Below, piece after piece: positions 1 through 7,411 of a stretch of DNA of 16,487 nt. Every line of letters begins with the position of its first letter. Within the stretch, counting starts at the first letter, position 1. Both the position numbers and the translations under genes were made by a program. The notes under the pieces are model-generated. The model was given only the letters and a program-made list of their open reading frames with translations. It made no database searches and had not been told where the DNA came from. The stretch comes from Alphaproteobacteria bacterium (GTDB lineage: Bacteria > Pseudomonadota > Alphaproteobacteria > Sphingomonadales > Sphingomonadaceae), in the NCBI GenBank assembly GCA_005882415.1, contig VBAE01000150.1, forward strand, positions 1-16,487, written 5' to 3'.

Positions 1-1305
1 TCGGCGCTCTGGATCGCGCTGCTGCTCGGCGTCGGCGGCTACACGATGGACCGCTTCCTGGTCTCCGCGATCACCGCCAATTTCGACAGCCAGCTCGAAT
101 ATCTGCTGACCAACGCACTCATCTCTGCGGCGGAGATCGGGCCGGATGGGGAGGTGCTGTTCAGCCGCGCCCCGGCGGACCAGCGCTTCCTCGAGCCCTA
201 TTCGGGACTCTATTATCAGGTGTCGGGCGCCGGCCGCGAGCCTTACCCCTCGCGTTCGCTCTGGGACCGGCAGCTCCGGGTCAACGGCGATCATGCCGAC
301 AATGATTTCCATTATTACGACAGCAGCGAATTCCCGGACGAGACGCTCAGGATCATCGAGCGCGACGTCCGCCTGCCCAATTCCACCGTCCGCTGGCGCT
401 TCCAGGTCGCCCAGAACCGCGATTCTCTGGACGAGCAGATCAGCGTGCTGCGCCAGACGCTGCTGCGCTCCTTCGGCATTCTCGGCCTCGGCCTCATCAT
501 CCTCGCCGCGCTGCAGGCGATCTATGGCCTGTGGCCGCTCCGGCGCGTGCGGCGGGAGATCGCCGCGATCCGCTCCGGCAAGAAGTCGCGCGTCGACGAA
601 CGGCTGCCGCGCGAGATCGAGCCGATGGTCGCCGAGCTGAACGAACTGCTCGAGCATAATGAGGTGCAGGCGGAGGAGGCGCGCCGCCACGCCGGCAATC
701 TCGCCCATGCGCTGAAGACCCCGCTTACCGTCATCACCAATGCCGCCACCGCCAAGGCCGACGATCTCGGCCCCACCGTGATCCGCGAGGCGACGACGAT
801 GCGGCGCCAGGTCGATCACCATCTCGCCCGCGCCCGCGCGATCGGCCGCCGCTCCTCGGCGCAGGCGCGCGCGCCGGTCTGGCCCTCGCTGGAGGCGGTC
901 GAGCGCGCCGTCTCCCGGCTCTACGACAATGTCACGATCGACCTGGCCGGCGAGAAGAAGGCGATCGTCCGGGTCGAACGGCAGGATCTGGACGAGATGC
1001 TGGGCAACCTCATCGAAAATGCCGCCAAATATGGCGGCGGCCGCGTCTTCGTCACCGTCAGCAAGGCGGAGAGCGCGGGCATCGTCGAGATCGAGGTCGA
1101 GGATGACGGTCGCGGCATTCCGGAGGAGGAGCGCGTCTCCATCTTCGACCGCGGCGCCCGGCTCGACACCGATAAGCCCGGCACCGGCCTCGGCCTCGCC
1201 ATCGTCCGCGACGTCGCCCAGATCTATGGCGGCACGGTGGTGCTGGAGGAGAGCGAGGATCTGGGCGGCCTGCTCGCCCGCCTGAAGCTGCCCGACGCGG
1301 GTTAG
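1..1305 (+). CDS. Sensor histidine kinase, 5' end cut by the window edge
   Basis: This is an inner-membrane sensor kinase of a two-component system, likely to phosphorylate a response regulator encoded just upstream, outside the window. The frame is open from base 1, so the start is missing; the first 15 residues are the end of a first membrane helix. A periplasmic sensor region follows. A second membrane helix (around bases 455-540, LGLGLIILAALQAIYGLWPL) leads into a HAMP-like linker. The H box reads NLAHALKTPLTVI with the phospho-acceptor His at 706-708. It is followed by an N box (LGNLIENAAKY), a G1 box (DDGRGIPEEE), an F box (IFDRGAR) and a G2 box (GTGLGLAIV), so both the dimerisation and ATPase domains are intact. 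The HALKTPL H box resembles PhoQ-type kinases. The signal sensed cannot be read from the sequence. Confidence 0.93.
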   Translation, partial: SALWIALLLGVGGYTMDRFLVSAITANFDSQLEYLLTNALISAAEIGPDGEVLFSRAPADQRFLEPYSGLYYQVSGAGREPYPSRSLWDRQLRVNGDHADNDFHYYDSSEFPDETLRIIERDVRLPNSTVRWRFQVAQNRDSLDEQISVLRQTLLRSFGILGLGLIILAALQAIYGLWPLRRVRREIAAIRSGKKSRVDERLPREIEPMVAELNELLEHNEVQAEEARRHAGNLAHALKTPLTVITNAATAKADDLGPTVIREATTMRRQVDHHLARARAIGRRSSAQARAPVWPSLEAVERAVSRLYDNVTIDLAGEKKAIVRVERQDLDEMLGNLIENAAKYGGGRVFVTVSKAESAGIVEIEVEDDGRGIPEEERVSIFDRGARLDTDKPGTGLGLAIVRDVAQIYGGTVVLEESEDLGGLLARLKLPDAG

Positions 1306-1319
1306 GGCAGGATAAAGGA

Positions 1320-1433
1320 GTCATCCCGGCGAAAGCCGGGACCCATGAACACGAAAATATGCGGAAGAGCGAAAACGCTTTCGCATCGTCCCTTTCGGCG
1401 GAGTTCATGGGTCCCGGCCGTCGCCGGGATGAC
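1320..1433. repeat. Palindromic repeat element (REP/BIME-like doublet)
   Basis: Two 31-base arms, 1320-1350 (starts GTCATCCCGGCG, ends CCCATGAAC) and 1403-1433 (starts GTTCATGGGTCCCGG), are reverse complements apart from two bases. They enclose about 52 bases that hold a smaller inverted repeat (GCGAAA/TTTCGC). The whole could fold into a long hairpin in RNA. It lies between the kinase stop and the polyprenyl synthase start. The same kind of arm recurs at 5380-5473. This is the familiar sphingomonad intergenic repeat with a CCATGAAC edge. The ATG inside it creates a spurious N-terminal extension of the next ORF. Confidence 0.85.
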
Positions 1434-1506
1434 TCTCAGGGTTCGCGGGCTGAGGGCGAACCCACTCTTGCCTTTGCCGCGGCCCCGGCGCACATCGCCG
1501 CCGGAG

Positions 1507-2520
1507 ATGAATGCGACCGTCCATCCGATCGGCGCCCAGCGCACGCCCTCGCTCGAGCCGATGATGCAATTGGTCGCCGCCGACCTCAATCATGTGAATG
1601 CGGTGATCCTCGAGCGGATGCAGAGCGAGGTCGCCCTGATTCCCGAGCTGGCCGGCCACCTGATCGCCGGCGGCGGCAAGCGCATGCGGCCGATGCTGAC
1701 CCTGGCGAGCGCGGCCCTGCTCGATTATGGCGGCACCCGCCACCACAAGCTCGCCGCCGCGGTCGAGTTCATCCACACCGCCACCCTGCTCCACGACGAC
1801 GTGGTCGACGGCTCGGGCCTGCGCCGCGGCAAGCGCACCGCCAACATCATCTGGGGCAATCCGGCGAGCGTGCTGGTCGGCGACTTCCTCTTCTCGCGCA
1901 GCTTCGAGCTGATGGTCGAGGATGGCAGCCTGCGGGTGCTGAAGATCCTCAGCCGCGCCTCCAGCGTCATCGCCGAGGGCGAGGTGGACCAGCTCACCGC
2001 GCAGCGCCGCGTCGAGACCGGCGAGGACCATTATCTGGAGATCATCCAGGCCAAGACCGCGGCCCTGTTCGCTGCCGCCTGCCGGATCGCCGCGGTGGTG
2101 GCGGAGCGGGGCGAGGCGGCGGAGCTGGCGCTTGACGCTTATGGCCGCAATCTCGGCATCGCCTTCCAGCTGATCGACGACGCGATCGACTATGCCTCCG
2201 ACGCAGACACGATGGGCAAGGGCGTCGGCGACGACTTCCGCGACGGCAAGGTCACCCTCCCCGTCATCCTCGCCTTCGCCCGCGGCTCGGACGAGGACCG
2301 CCGCTTCTGGCGCGAGGCGATCGAAGGCGGCCGAAACGGCGATGAAGACCTCGCCAAGGCGATCGGCCTGCTCCGCGCGTCCGGCGCCATCGACGACAGC
2401 CTCGCCCGAGCCCGCACCTACGGCCAGCGCGCCATCGACGCGCTCGGGCCCTTCCCCGCGGGCAAGGCCAAGGCGGCGCTCGTCGAAGCGGTCGAGTTCG
2501 CGATCTCGCGGGCTTATTGA
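1507..2520 (+). CDS. ispB: Long-chain polyprenyl diphosphate synthase (octaprenyl/decaprenyl type)
   Basis: This trans-prenyltransferase adds isopentenyl diphosphate units to an allylic diphosphate to make the side chain of ubiquinone. Residues GGGKRMRPML bind substrate. The first Asp-rich motif is LLHDDVVDGSGLRRG and the second is FQLIDDAIDYAS, followed by GKGVGDDFRDGKVTLP; both DDxxD motifs are complete. No bulky aromatic pair stands just before the first motif (HTATLLHDD), which fits a long product. The ATG at 1507 gives 337 residues, the usual family length. The frame is open further upstream to 1345, but that part is repeat DNA and was excluded. The chain length (C40 or C50) is inferred; C50 would match the Q-10 of alphaproteobacteria. 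hrpB follows 22 bases downstream, probably cotranscribed. Confidence 0.94.
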   Translation: MNATVHPIGAQRTPSLEPMMQLVAADLNHVNAVILERMQSEVALIPELAGHLIAGGGKRMRPMLTLASAALLDYGGTRHHKLAAAVEFIHTATLLHDDVVDGSGLRRGKRTANIIWGNPASVLVGDFLFSRSFELMVEDGSLRVLKILSRASSVIAEGEVDQLTAQRRVETGEDHYLEIIQAKTAALFAAACRIAAVVAERGEAAELALDAYGRNLGIAFQLIDDAIDYASDADTMGKGVGDDFRDGKVTLPVILAFARGSDEDRRFWREAIEGGRNGDEDLAKAIGLLRASGAIDDSLARARTYGQRAIDALGPFPAGKAKAALVEAVEFAISRAY

Positions 2521-2542
2521 ACGCGCACGCGGAAGGCGGCGC

Positions 2543-5020
2543 GTGACGAGCCTCCCCATCCACGCCGTCCTGCCCGACCTGCTCGCTGCGTTGCGGGCGG
2601 CTTCCAATGCGGTGCTGGTCGCTCCGCCGGGAGCGGGCAAGACCACCGCCGTCGCTCCGGCTCTGCTTGTGGAACCCTGGTGCACCGGCGAGATCCTGCT
2701 TCTCTCGCCCCGCCGCCTCGCCGCTCGGGCGGCGGCGGAGCGGATGGCGGAGCTTGCCGACGAGCGGGTCGGGGAGACGATCGGCTATGCGACCCGCCTC
2801 GATTCGAAGCGGTCGACGCGGACGCGCATCCTGGTGCTGACCGAGGGAATTTTCAGGAACCGGATTCAGGCCGACCCTGAGCTCGCGGGCGTCTCCGCGG
2901 TCCTGTTCGACGAGGTGCATGAGCGCAGCCTCGACAGCGATTTCGGCCTCGCTTTGGCCCTCGACGCGCAGGCGGCGTTCCGGCCGGAGCTCAGGCTGCT
3001 CGCCATGTCCGCGACCCTCGACGGCGAGCGGTTCGCGGCGCTGATGGGCGGCGCGCCTGCGATCGAGAGCGCGGGGCGGAGCCACCCGATCGAGCTTCGC
3101 CATCTCGGGCGCTCGGCGGAGAAGAGGATCGAGGACGAGATGGCGGCGGCGATCCGCCGGGCGCTCGGCGAGGCGGAAGGGAGCCTGCTCGCCTTCCTCC
3201 CGGGCGTGGCCGAGATCGAGCGGACGGCGGAGCGGCTGGCGGGGCTGCCGGCCGACATCGACCTCCACCGCCTCCACGGCAGCATGGAGCCGGCCGCCCA
3301 GCGCGCCGCCATCGCCGCCTCGCCCGGCGGGCGCCGCAAGGTGGTGCTAGCGACCTCGATCGCCGAGACCAGCCTGACGCTCGACGGGGTCCGCATCGTC
3401 GTCGATTCCGGCCTCGCCCGCCGCCCGCGCTACGACCGCGGCGCCGGGGTGACCCGGCTGGTCACCGAGCGGGCGAGCCAGGCGGCGGTGACCCAGCGCG
3501 CCGGCCGCGCCGGGCGGCAGGGGTCGGGGTTCGTATACCGCCTCTGGGAGGAGGCGGCGACGGCCAGCCTGCCGCGTTTCGACCCGCCCGAGATCGTCGA
3601 GGCGGACCTCTCCGCCCTCTTCCTCGACTGCGCTCTGTGGGGTGTCGCGGACCCGCGCGAGCTCAAATGGCTCGACCCGCCCTCCGCGGCGGCGGTGGAC
3701 GAGGCGAGGCGGCGGCTGCTGTCCCTCGGTGCGATCGACGAGGCGGGGCGGCCGACGGCGCACGGAAAGGCGATCGCCGCTTTGCCCCTGCCGCCGAGGC
3801 TGGCGCATATGATGGTCGAGGCCGAGGCGCGCGGCTGGGGGCGGACGGCGGCGGAGGTGGCGGTGCTGCTTTCGGAGCGCGGGCTCGGTGGGAATGACTC
3901 GGACCTCGAACTGCGACTGAGACGCTGGCGCACCGAGCGCGGCCAGCGGGCGGAGGCGGCGCGGGGGCTGGCGAGAAGATGGGCGGAATTAACCCGTTCG
4001 TCCCGAGCGAAGTCGAGGGACCCCATCGAGCGAAGCCGAGATTGGGATTCGGGTGCCTGCATCGCCCTCGCCTTTCCTGACCGCCTTTCGAAGCGACGGG
4101 ACGCGTCCGGCGAAAACTGGATTTCCGCCGGCGGAAGAGGTTTCCGCCTCGACCCCACCTCCCCACTCGCCCGCGAGAACTGGCTAGCAGTAGCGGAGGT
4201 GGCCGGAACTGCGGCCGGAGCCCGTATCCTGTCGGCGGCCGCGCTCAGCCAGGAAGAGGTGGAGGCCCTGTTCGGGGACCGGATCGCCACCGGCACCCAG
4301 GTCCGCTTCGATCCCGCCACAGGCAGCGTGCAGGCGAAGCGTGGCCGGCGCTTAGGGGCGATCACGCTGTCCGAGGGCCGGGACGAAAAGGCCTCGCCCG
4401 AGGAGGTCTCCACGGCCCTTCGCGAAGGGGTGCGCACCCACGGCCTCCACCTGCTGCCGTGGAGCGAGAACGCCCTCGCCCTGCGCAAGCGCGCTGGCTT
4501 CGCCCGCGCTGTGGATTCGTCGCTGCCGGATCTTTCCGACGAGGCTCTCCTCGCCACGCTCGACGACTGGCTCCCTTTGCTCCTCTCCGGCAAGCGCCGC
4601 TTGTCCGACATCGACCCCGGCGCCCTTTCCGGCTCCCTCGACGCCCTCCTCGGCTGGGACGGGCGGCGGAGCGTCGACAAGCTGGCACCCGAGAGCTTCA
4701 CCACCCCGGCGGGCAGCGGCCATCGGATCGATTATGAGGCTGAGGCCGGGCCGACCGTCACCGCCCGGGTGCAGGCATTCTTCGGCCTTGCCGAGCATCC
4801 GCAGGTCGGCGGGGTGCCGCTCGTCCTCAGCCTCACCTCGCCCGCGGGGCGCCCGATCCAGACCACCCGCGACCTGCCCGGCTTCTGGCGGGGAAGCTGG
4901 GCCGACGTGGCGCGGGAGATGCGCGGGCGCTATCCGCGCCACCCATGGCCCGACGATCCCGCCGCCGCCGACCCGACTCTCCGCACCAAGAAGGGAGCGA
5001 GCAGGCAGGGAAAGAGTTGA
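2543..5020 (+). CDS. hrpB: ATP-dependent helicase HrpB (DEAH/RHA family)
   Basis: This is a superfamily 2 RNA-helicase-like ATPase whose cellular role is not well defined. Visible motifs are Walker A (APPGAGKTT), DEVH (FDEVHERSLD), motif III (SATLDG), motif V (ATSIAETSLTLDG) and motif VI (QRAGRAGR). They are followed by a helicase-associated region and the HrpB C-terminal domain, which ends near RGRYPRHPWPDDP. The GTG at 2543 with GGAAGG at 2531-2536 gives 825 residues, matching the family. The frame is open upstream to 2192, but that part overlaps the polyprenyl synthase and was rejected. Around residues 484-493 (bases 3995-4022) the protein reads TRSSRAKSRDP. This is the translation of a dispersed repeat inserted in frame in the linker before a conserved ALAFPDR stretch. 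The inserted part lies outside the ATPase motifs, so the enzyme is probably functional. Confidence 0.95.
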   Translation: MTSLPIHAVLPDLLAALRAASNAVLVAPPGAGKTTAVAPALLVEPWCTGEILLLSPRRLAARAAAERMAELADERVGETIGYATRLDSKRSTRTRILVLTEGIFRNRIQADPELAGVSAVLFDEVHERSLDSDFGLALALDAQAAFRPELRLLAMSATLDGERFAALMGGAPAIESAGRSHPIELRHLGRSAEKRIEDEMAAAIRRALGEAEGSLLAFLPGVAEIERTAERLAGLPADIDLHRLHGSMEPAAQRAAIAASPGGRRKVVLATSIAETSLTLDGVRIVVDSGLARRPRYDRGAGVTRLVTERASQAAVTQRAGRAGRQGSGFVYRLWEEAATASLPRFDPPEIVEADLSALFLDCALWGVADPRELKWLDPPSAAAVDEARRRLLSLGAIDEAGRPTAHGKAIAALPLPPRLAHMMVEAEARGWGRTAAEVAVLLSERGLGGNDSDLELRLRRWRTERGQRAEAARGLARRWAELTRSSRAKSRDPIERSRDWDSGACIALAFPDRLSKRRDASGENWISAGGRGFRLDPTSPLARENWLAVAEVAGTAAGARILSAAALSQEEVEALFGDRIATGTQVRFDPATGSVQAKRGRRLGAITLSEGRDEKASPEEVSTALREGVRTHGLHLLPWSENALALRKRAGFARAVDSSLPDLSDEALLATLDDWLPLLLSGKRRLSDIDPGALSGSLDALLGWDGRRSVDKLAPESFTTPAGSGHRIDYEAEAGPTVTARVQAFFGLAEHPQVGGVPLVLSLTSPAGRPIQTTRDLPGFWRGSWADVAREMRGRYPRHPWPDDPAAADPTLRTKKGASRQGKS
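3995..4022. repeat. Dispersed repeat absorbed in hrpB
   Basis: The segment contains TTCGTCCCGAGCGAAGTCGA followed by GGGACC. It matches a well-known family of short interspersed repeats in alphaproteobacterial genomes, normally intergenic. Here it is translated as part of HrpB (SSRAKSRDP). The following bases (ATCGAGCGAAGCCGAG) repeat the GAGCGAAG core, suggesting that more than one unit or a flank came with it. Confidence 0.7.
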
Positions 5021-5070
5021 TTTGCGCGACAAGCTTGGGCAGTCCGCGCGGCAAGGCAGAGGAGCATGAC

Positions 5071-5352
5071 ATGGCGGCGGCGCGCATATTCCAGCGGCAG
5101 AAGAATGCGATGCAATCGGGCAATGCCCGGGCGGACGAATGGGTGCTCCAGTTCGAATCGCACAAGCCCCACGTCCCGGACCCGCTGACCGGCTGGTCGG
5201 GCAATGGCGACACCCAGAGCCAGGTCACCATCACCTTCGACAGCGCCGAAGACGCCAAGGCCTATGCCGACCGCAACGGCATCGCCTATCACCTGGTCCC
5301 GCCCGCGATCCGCAAGCTGCGCCTCCAGGCCTATGCGGACAATTTCAAGTAG
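5071..5352 (+). CDS. ETC complex I subunit, NDUFS4-like
   Basis: This small (93-residue) accessory subunit belongs to the NDUFS4 / ETC complex I subunit family, which binds the peripheral arm of NADH:ubiquinone oxidoreductase in alphaproteobacteria and mitochondria. Typical features are the N-terminal ARIFQRQKNAMQSG, the WVLQFE strand, a P-x-PLTGW turn with a polar GNGDT loop, a VTITFDSAEDAKAYA segment and the late Gly-Ile-Ala-Tyr strand. The ATG at 5071 is preceded by GGAG at 5061-5064. An ATG at 5066 is in another frame. The open frame extends upstream into hrpB without family similarity, so the short form is preferred. It lies 50 bases after hrpB and away from the main nuo operon, as is usual for this gene. 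Confidence 0.9.
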   Translation: MAAARIFQRQKNAMQSGNARADEWVLQFESHKPHVPDPLTGWSGNGDTQSQVTITFDSAEDAKAYADRNGIAYHLVPPAIRKLRLQAYADNFK

Positions 5353-5379
5353 GGGCTGAGGCGGGGCGTTCCGTCCCCC

Positions 5380-5473
5380 GTCATCCCGGGCTCGACTCGG
5401 GATCCATGAACACAGGTCTGTGAGTACTGAACCCGAACCGTGTTCATGGATGCCGGATCAAGTCCGGCATTAC
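5380..5473. repeat. Palindromic repeat element between convergent genes
   Basis: The arms at 5380-5413 (GTCATCCCGGGCTCG ... CCATGAACAC) and 5440-5473 (GTGTTCATGGATGCCGG ... GCATTAC) are imperfect reverse complements, about 26 bases apart. Each arm also has its own small hairpin (CCGGATCAAGTCCGG in the right arm). The edge sequence CCATGAAC is shared with the element at 1320-1433. It fills the gap between the complex I subunit gene and the Nudix gene, which converge, and could act as a bidirectional transcription stop. Confidence 0.8.
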
Positions 5474-5476
5474 GCC

Positions 5477-5995
5477 CTAATTACCGAGCAGCGATGGCGC
5501 CAGGAGCAGCAGCAGCTTCGAATCCACCTCCAGCCCCTCCGCGCGCTTCGAGGCCACAAACGCGGGGATCTCCCCGACCGGCACGTGGTGGACGACGATC
5601 TCCTCGCCTTCCACGCCGCCGCCTTCGCCCACCCGGGTCAGGCCTTCGGCGCGCATCAGGGTGAAATATTCGGCGGACATGCCCGGCGACGCGTAGAAGC
5701 GGCCGAGATTCTCCATGCGCTCGGCGCGGTAGCCGGTTTCTTCTTCCAACTCGCGGATCGCTGCCGCCTCGATCTCCTCGCCCGCCTGCTCGTCGCCGAC
5801 CAGACCGGCGGGGAGCTCGATGCAGCGGGCGCCGACCGGCACGCGCGGCTGCTCGACCAGGATCGCCTGGCCGTCGTGGATGGCGAGGATCACTGCCGCG
5901 GTGACGTTGCCGGTGCGGCCGACGAACTCCCACTTGCCGCTGCGGCGGGCCTCGATGAACCGCCCGCGCCAGACGATCTCGGCCTCTTCGCTCAC
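5477..5995 (-). CDS. Nudix hydrolase (ADP-ribose pyrophosphatase-like)
   Basis: This Mg-dependent Nudix hydrolase probably cleaves ADP-ribose or another nucleoside diphosphate-X. The Nudix box is complete: GDEQAGEE starts it and RELEEETGY ends it, in the spacing G-x5-E-x7-RE-x-x-EE-x-G. The upstream ELPAGLV and the downstream FYASPGMSAEY segment, with a conserved Pro-Gly after the box, are typical of the ADP-ribose pyrophosphatase subgroup. The GTG at 5995 overlaps the stop of the preceding TPM gene (GTGA), giving 172 residues. Upstream Met residues in this frame lie inside the TPM gene and are unlikely starts. It is the last gene of the lemA cluster and is probably translated by coupling. 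The exact substrate is inferred. Confidence 0.9.
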   Translation of the reverse strand: MSEEAEIVWRGRFIEARRSGKWEFVGRTGNVTAAVILAIHDGQAILVEQPRVPVGARCIELPAGLVGDEQAGEEIEAAAIRELEEETGYRAERMENLGRFYASPGMSAEYFTLMRAEGLTRVGEGGGVEGEEIVVHHVPVGEIPAFVASKRAEGLEVDSKLLLLLAPSLLGN

Positions 5996-6669
5996 AATTC
6001 GATCAGCCGGTCCGAAAGTTCGTTGGGATTCTCCTGCTGCGGGGGCAGGCATTGGGCGAGCACGGCTCCGATCTTCTCGACCGCCAGCGCCATTCCCTGG
6101 CCGGCTTGGCCCGCCTTCCCCCGCTCGACCAGCACCGCCATTGCCTCGCCCCACACCTCCGGCTCCACTTTGGAATGGATCGCCTCGTCGGCCACGATCT
6201 CCGCCCGCCGTTCGAGCAAAGAGAGGTAGAGGAGGACTCCGGTCCGCCCCTTGGTCCGATGCTCGGTGCCGGCGCGGAATATCTCGACCGCCCGGCGGCG
6301 CACCCGCCGCTCCTTGGTGCTCGGGGGCGTCAGCGCCATCCGGAGCGGCATCCATTTGAAAAGCAGCCAGACGGAGAGGAAGGCGCCGGCCTGCTTGGCG
6401 AACATGTAGGTCATCACGAGGGGCCTGCTGAGCTCGACATTCCAGCCGAGGAAGGTGCCGACCACCCAGTCGATCCAGCCTTGCGGAACGACCGCGAACC
6501 AGACGGGGACGAGGAGCATCATGAGCACGGCATAATGGAGGCCGACGTCGTGATAGGCGTCGGACCGCTGGGCGATCACCGTCACGATCTCGCCGTCGCT
6601 CTCGACCTCCGCCTTGGCGACCGCTGCGCTGACCAGGGCGCGATCGGCGTCGCTGAGGGTCATCACCAT
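5992..6669 (-). CDS. TPM-domain membrane protein (second copy)
   Basis: This is a TPM/YgcG-fold protein of 225 residues. It starts MVMTLSDADRAL, has a VESDGEIVTVIAQRSDAY strand typical of the fold, and carries two hydrophobic membrane stretches (AVLMMLLVPVWFAVV and AFLSVWLLFKW). It then has the later TPM part (TGVLLYLSLLERRAEIVADE). Its function is not established. TPM proteins next to LemA are thought to act at the membrane or envelope. The start ATG at 6669 overlaps the end of the upstream TPM gene (TGGTGATGA arrangement). A second in-frame ATG at 6663 is an equally possible start. The frame stays open to 6822, but that part is the Gly-rich tail of its neighbour read in the wrong frame (all Arg/Trp), so it was excluded. 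Confidence 0.88.
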   Translation of the reverse strand: MVMTLSDADRALVSAAVAKAEVESDGEIVTVIAQRSDAYHDVGLHYAVLMMLLVPVWFAVVPQGWIDWVVGTFLGWNVELSRPLVMTYMFAKQAGAFLSVWLLFKWMPLRMALTPPSTKERRVRRRAVEIFRAGTEHRTKGRTGVLLYLSLLERRAEIVADEAIHSKVEPEVWGEAMAVLVERGKAGQAGQGMALAVEKIGAVLAQCLPPQQENPNELSDRLIEL

Positions 6670-7411
6670 GATCCCGACGCTCCACCGCCGCCCGACGACC
6701 CGCCGCCGCCGGAGAAGCCGCCGAAGCCGCCTCCACCACCGCCGCCCCAACCGCCGCCTCCGCCGCCGCCCCAGCCGCTGGAGCCTCCGCCCCAGCCGCC
6801 TCCACCGAGACCCGGGCCCCACCCACGAAGGCGAGGACCATGCCCCAGAAGACCAGCGGCATTGGCGAGCCGCCGCCGCCGCTGCTTCGGCGCTGCTGCT
6901 GCCGCTGTTCCGCCGCCAGCACCTTCTGCTCGGCCTCGTCGGGCGGCGCCTGAAGCTGGGCGATCAGCGCGTCGACGCCGCCGTTGATCCCGCCTGCATA
7001 GTCGCCCTGCTTGAACGCCGGCGTTATCCGGTCGCGGATGATTTCCCCCGACAAAGCGTCGGTCACGACCGGCTCGAGCCCGTAGCCGACCTCGACCTTC
7101 ACCTTCCGGTCGCCCTTGGAAACGAGCAGGAGGAGGCCGTTGTTGGAGCCCTTCTGACCGATCTGCCAGGTGCGGAAGAGGCCGTTGGCATAATCCTCGA
7201 TCGGATAGCCCTGAAGATCGGGCACGGTCGCGACCACGATCTGGCGACTCGACTTCGCTGCAAGCCCGGCCAGCTTCTGGGTCAGCGCCGCCTCGTCCCC
7301 CGGCGCGAGCAGGTCGGCATTGTCCACCACCTGGCCGGTTAGCTTCGGGAAATCCTGCGCCGCCGCCGGAGCCGCGACGAGTAAGGCGAAAGCGAGGAAG
7401 AGGAAGCGCAT
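6663..7411 (-). pseudogene. TPM/YgcG-family secreted protein with an apparent frameshift
   Basis: The protein begins MRFLFLAFALLVAAPAAAQ, a clear Sec signal peptide cleaved after AQ. A TPM domain follows (LTGQVVDNADLL, YGLEPVVTD, FKQGDYAGGINGG). Then comes a charged EQRQQQRRSSGGGGS linker and a short hydrophobic stretch, PLVFWGMVLAFV. From there the frame continues as Ala-rich nonsense through the next genes. One frame over, the minus strand encodes the family's Gly/Trp/Ser-rich tail (WGPGLGGGGWGGGSSGW, ending GGGGASGSW), with a stop at 6663-6665. The switch lies near 6815-6835. The family normally has a full membrane helix plus a basic segment here, so a small deletion is the likely cause. 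A sequencing error in this GC-rich stretch is also possible. The start ATG at 7411 overlaps the lemA stop (TGATG). Confidence 0.75.

Noticed and set aside
2192..2542. N-terminal extension of hrpB
   Set aside because: It overlaps the polyprenyl synthase out of frame, is Ser/Arg/Pro nonsense, and a GTG with a good ribosome site exists at 2543.
1405..2685. Long minus-strand ORF opposite the polyprenyl synthase
   Set aside because: High-GC shadow; the plus strand carries intact family motifs over the same span.
6815..6835. Programmed -1 frameshift in the first TPM gene
   Set aside because: The GGGTGGGGCCCGGG run does not give a slippery heptamer in the right phase, and the membrane segment expected at this point is missing, which favours a deletion or a sequence error.
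6052..6987. Proline-rich plus-strand ORF with long PPPPP runs
   Set aside because: It is the antisense of the Gly-rich TPM tail; GGN codons read backwards give CCN proline codons.
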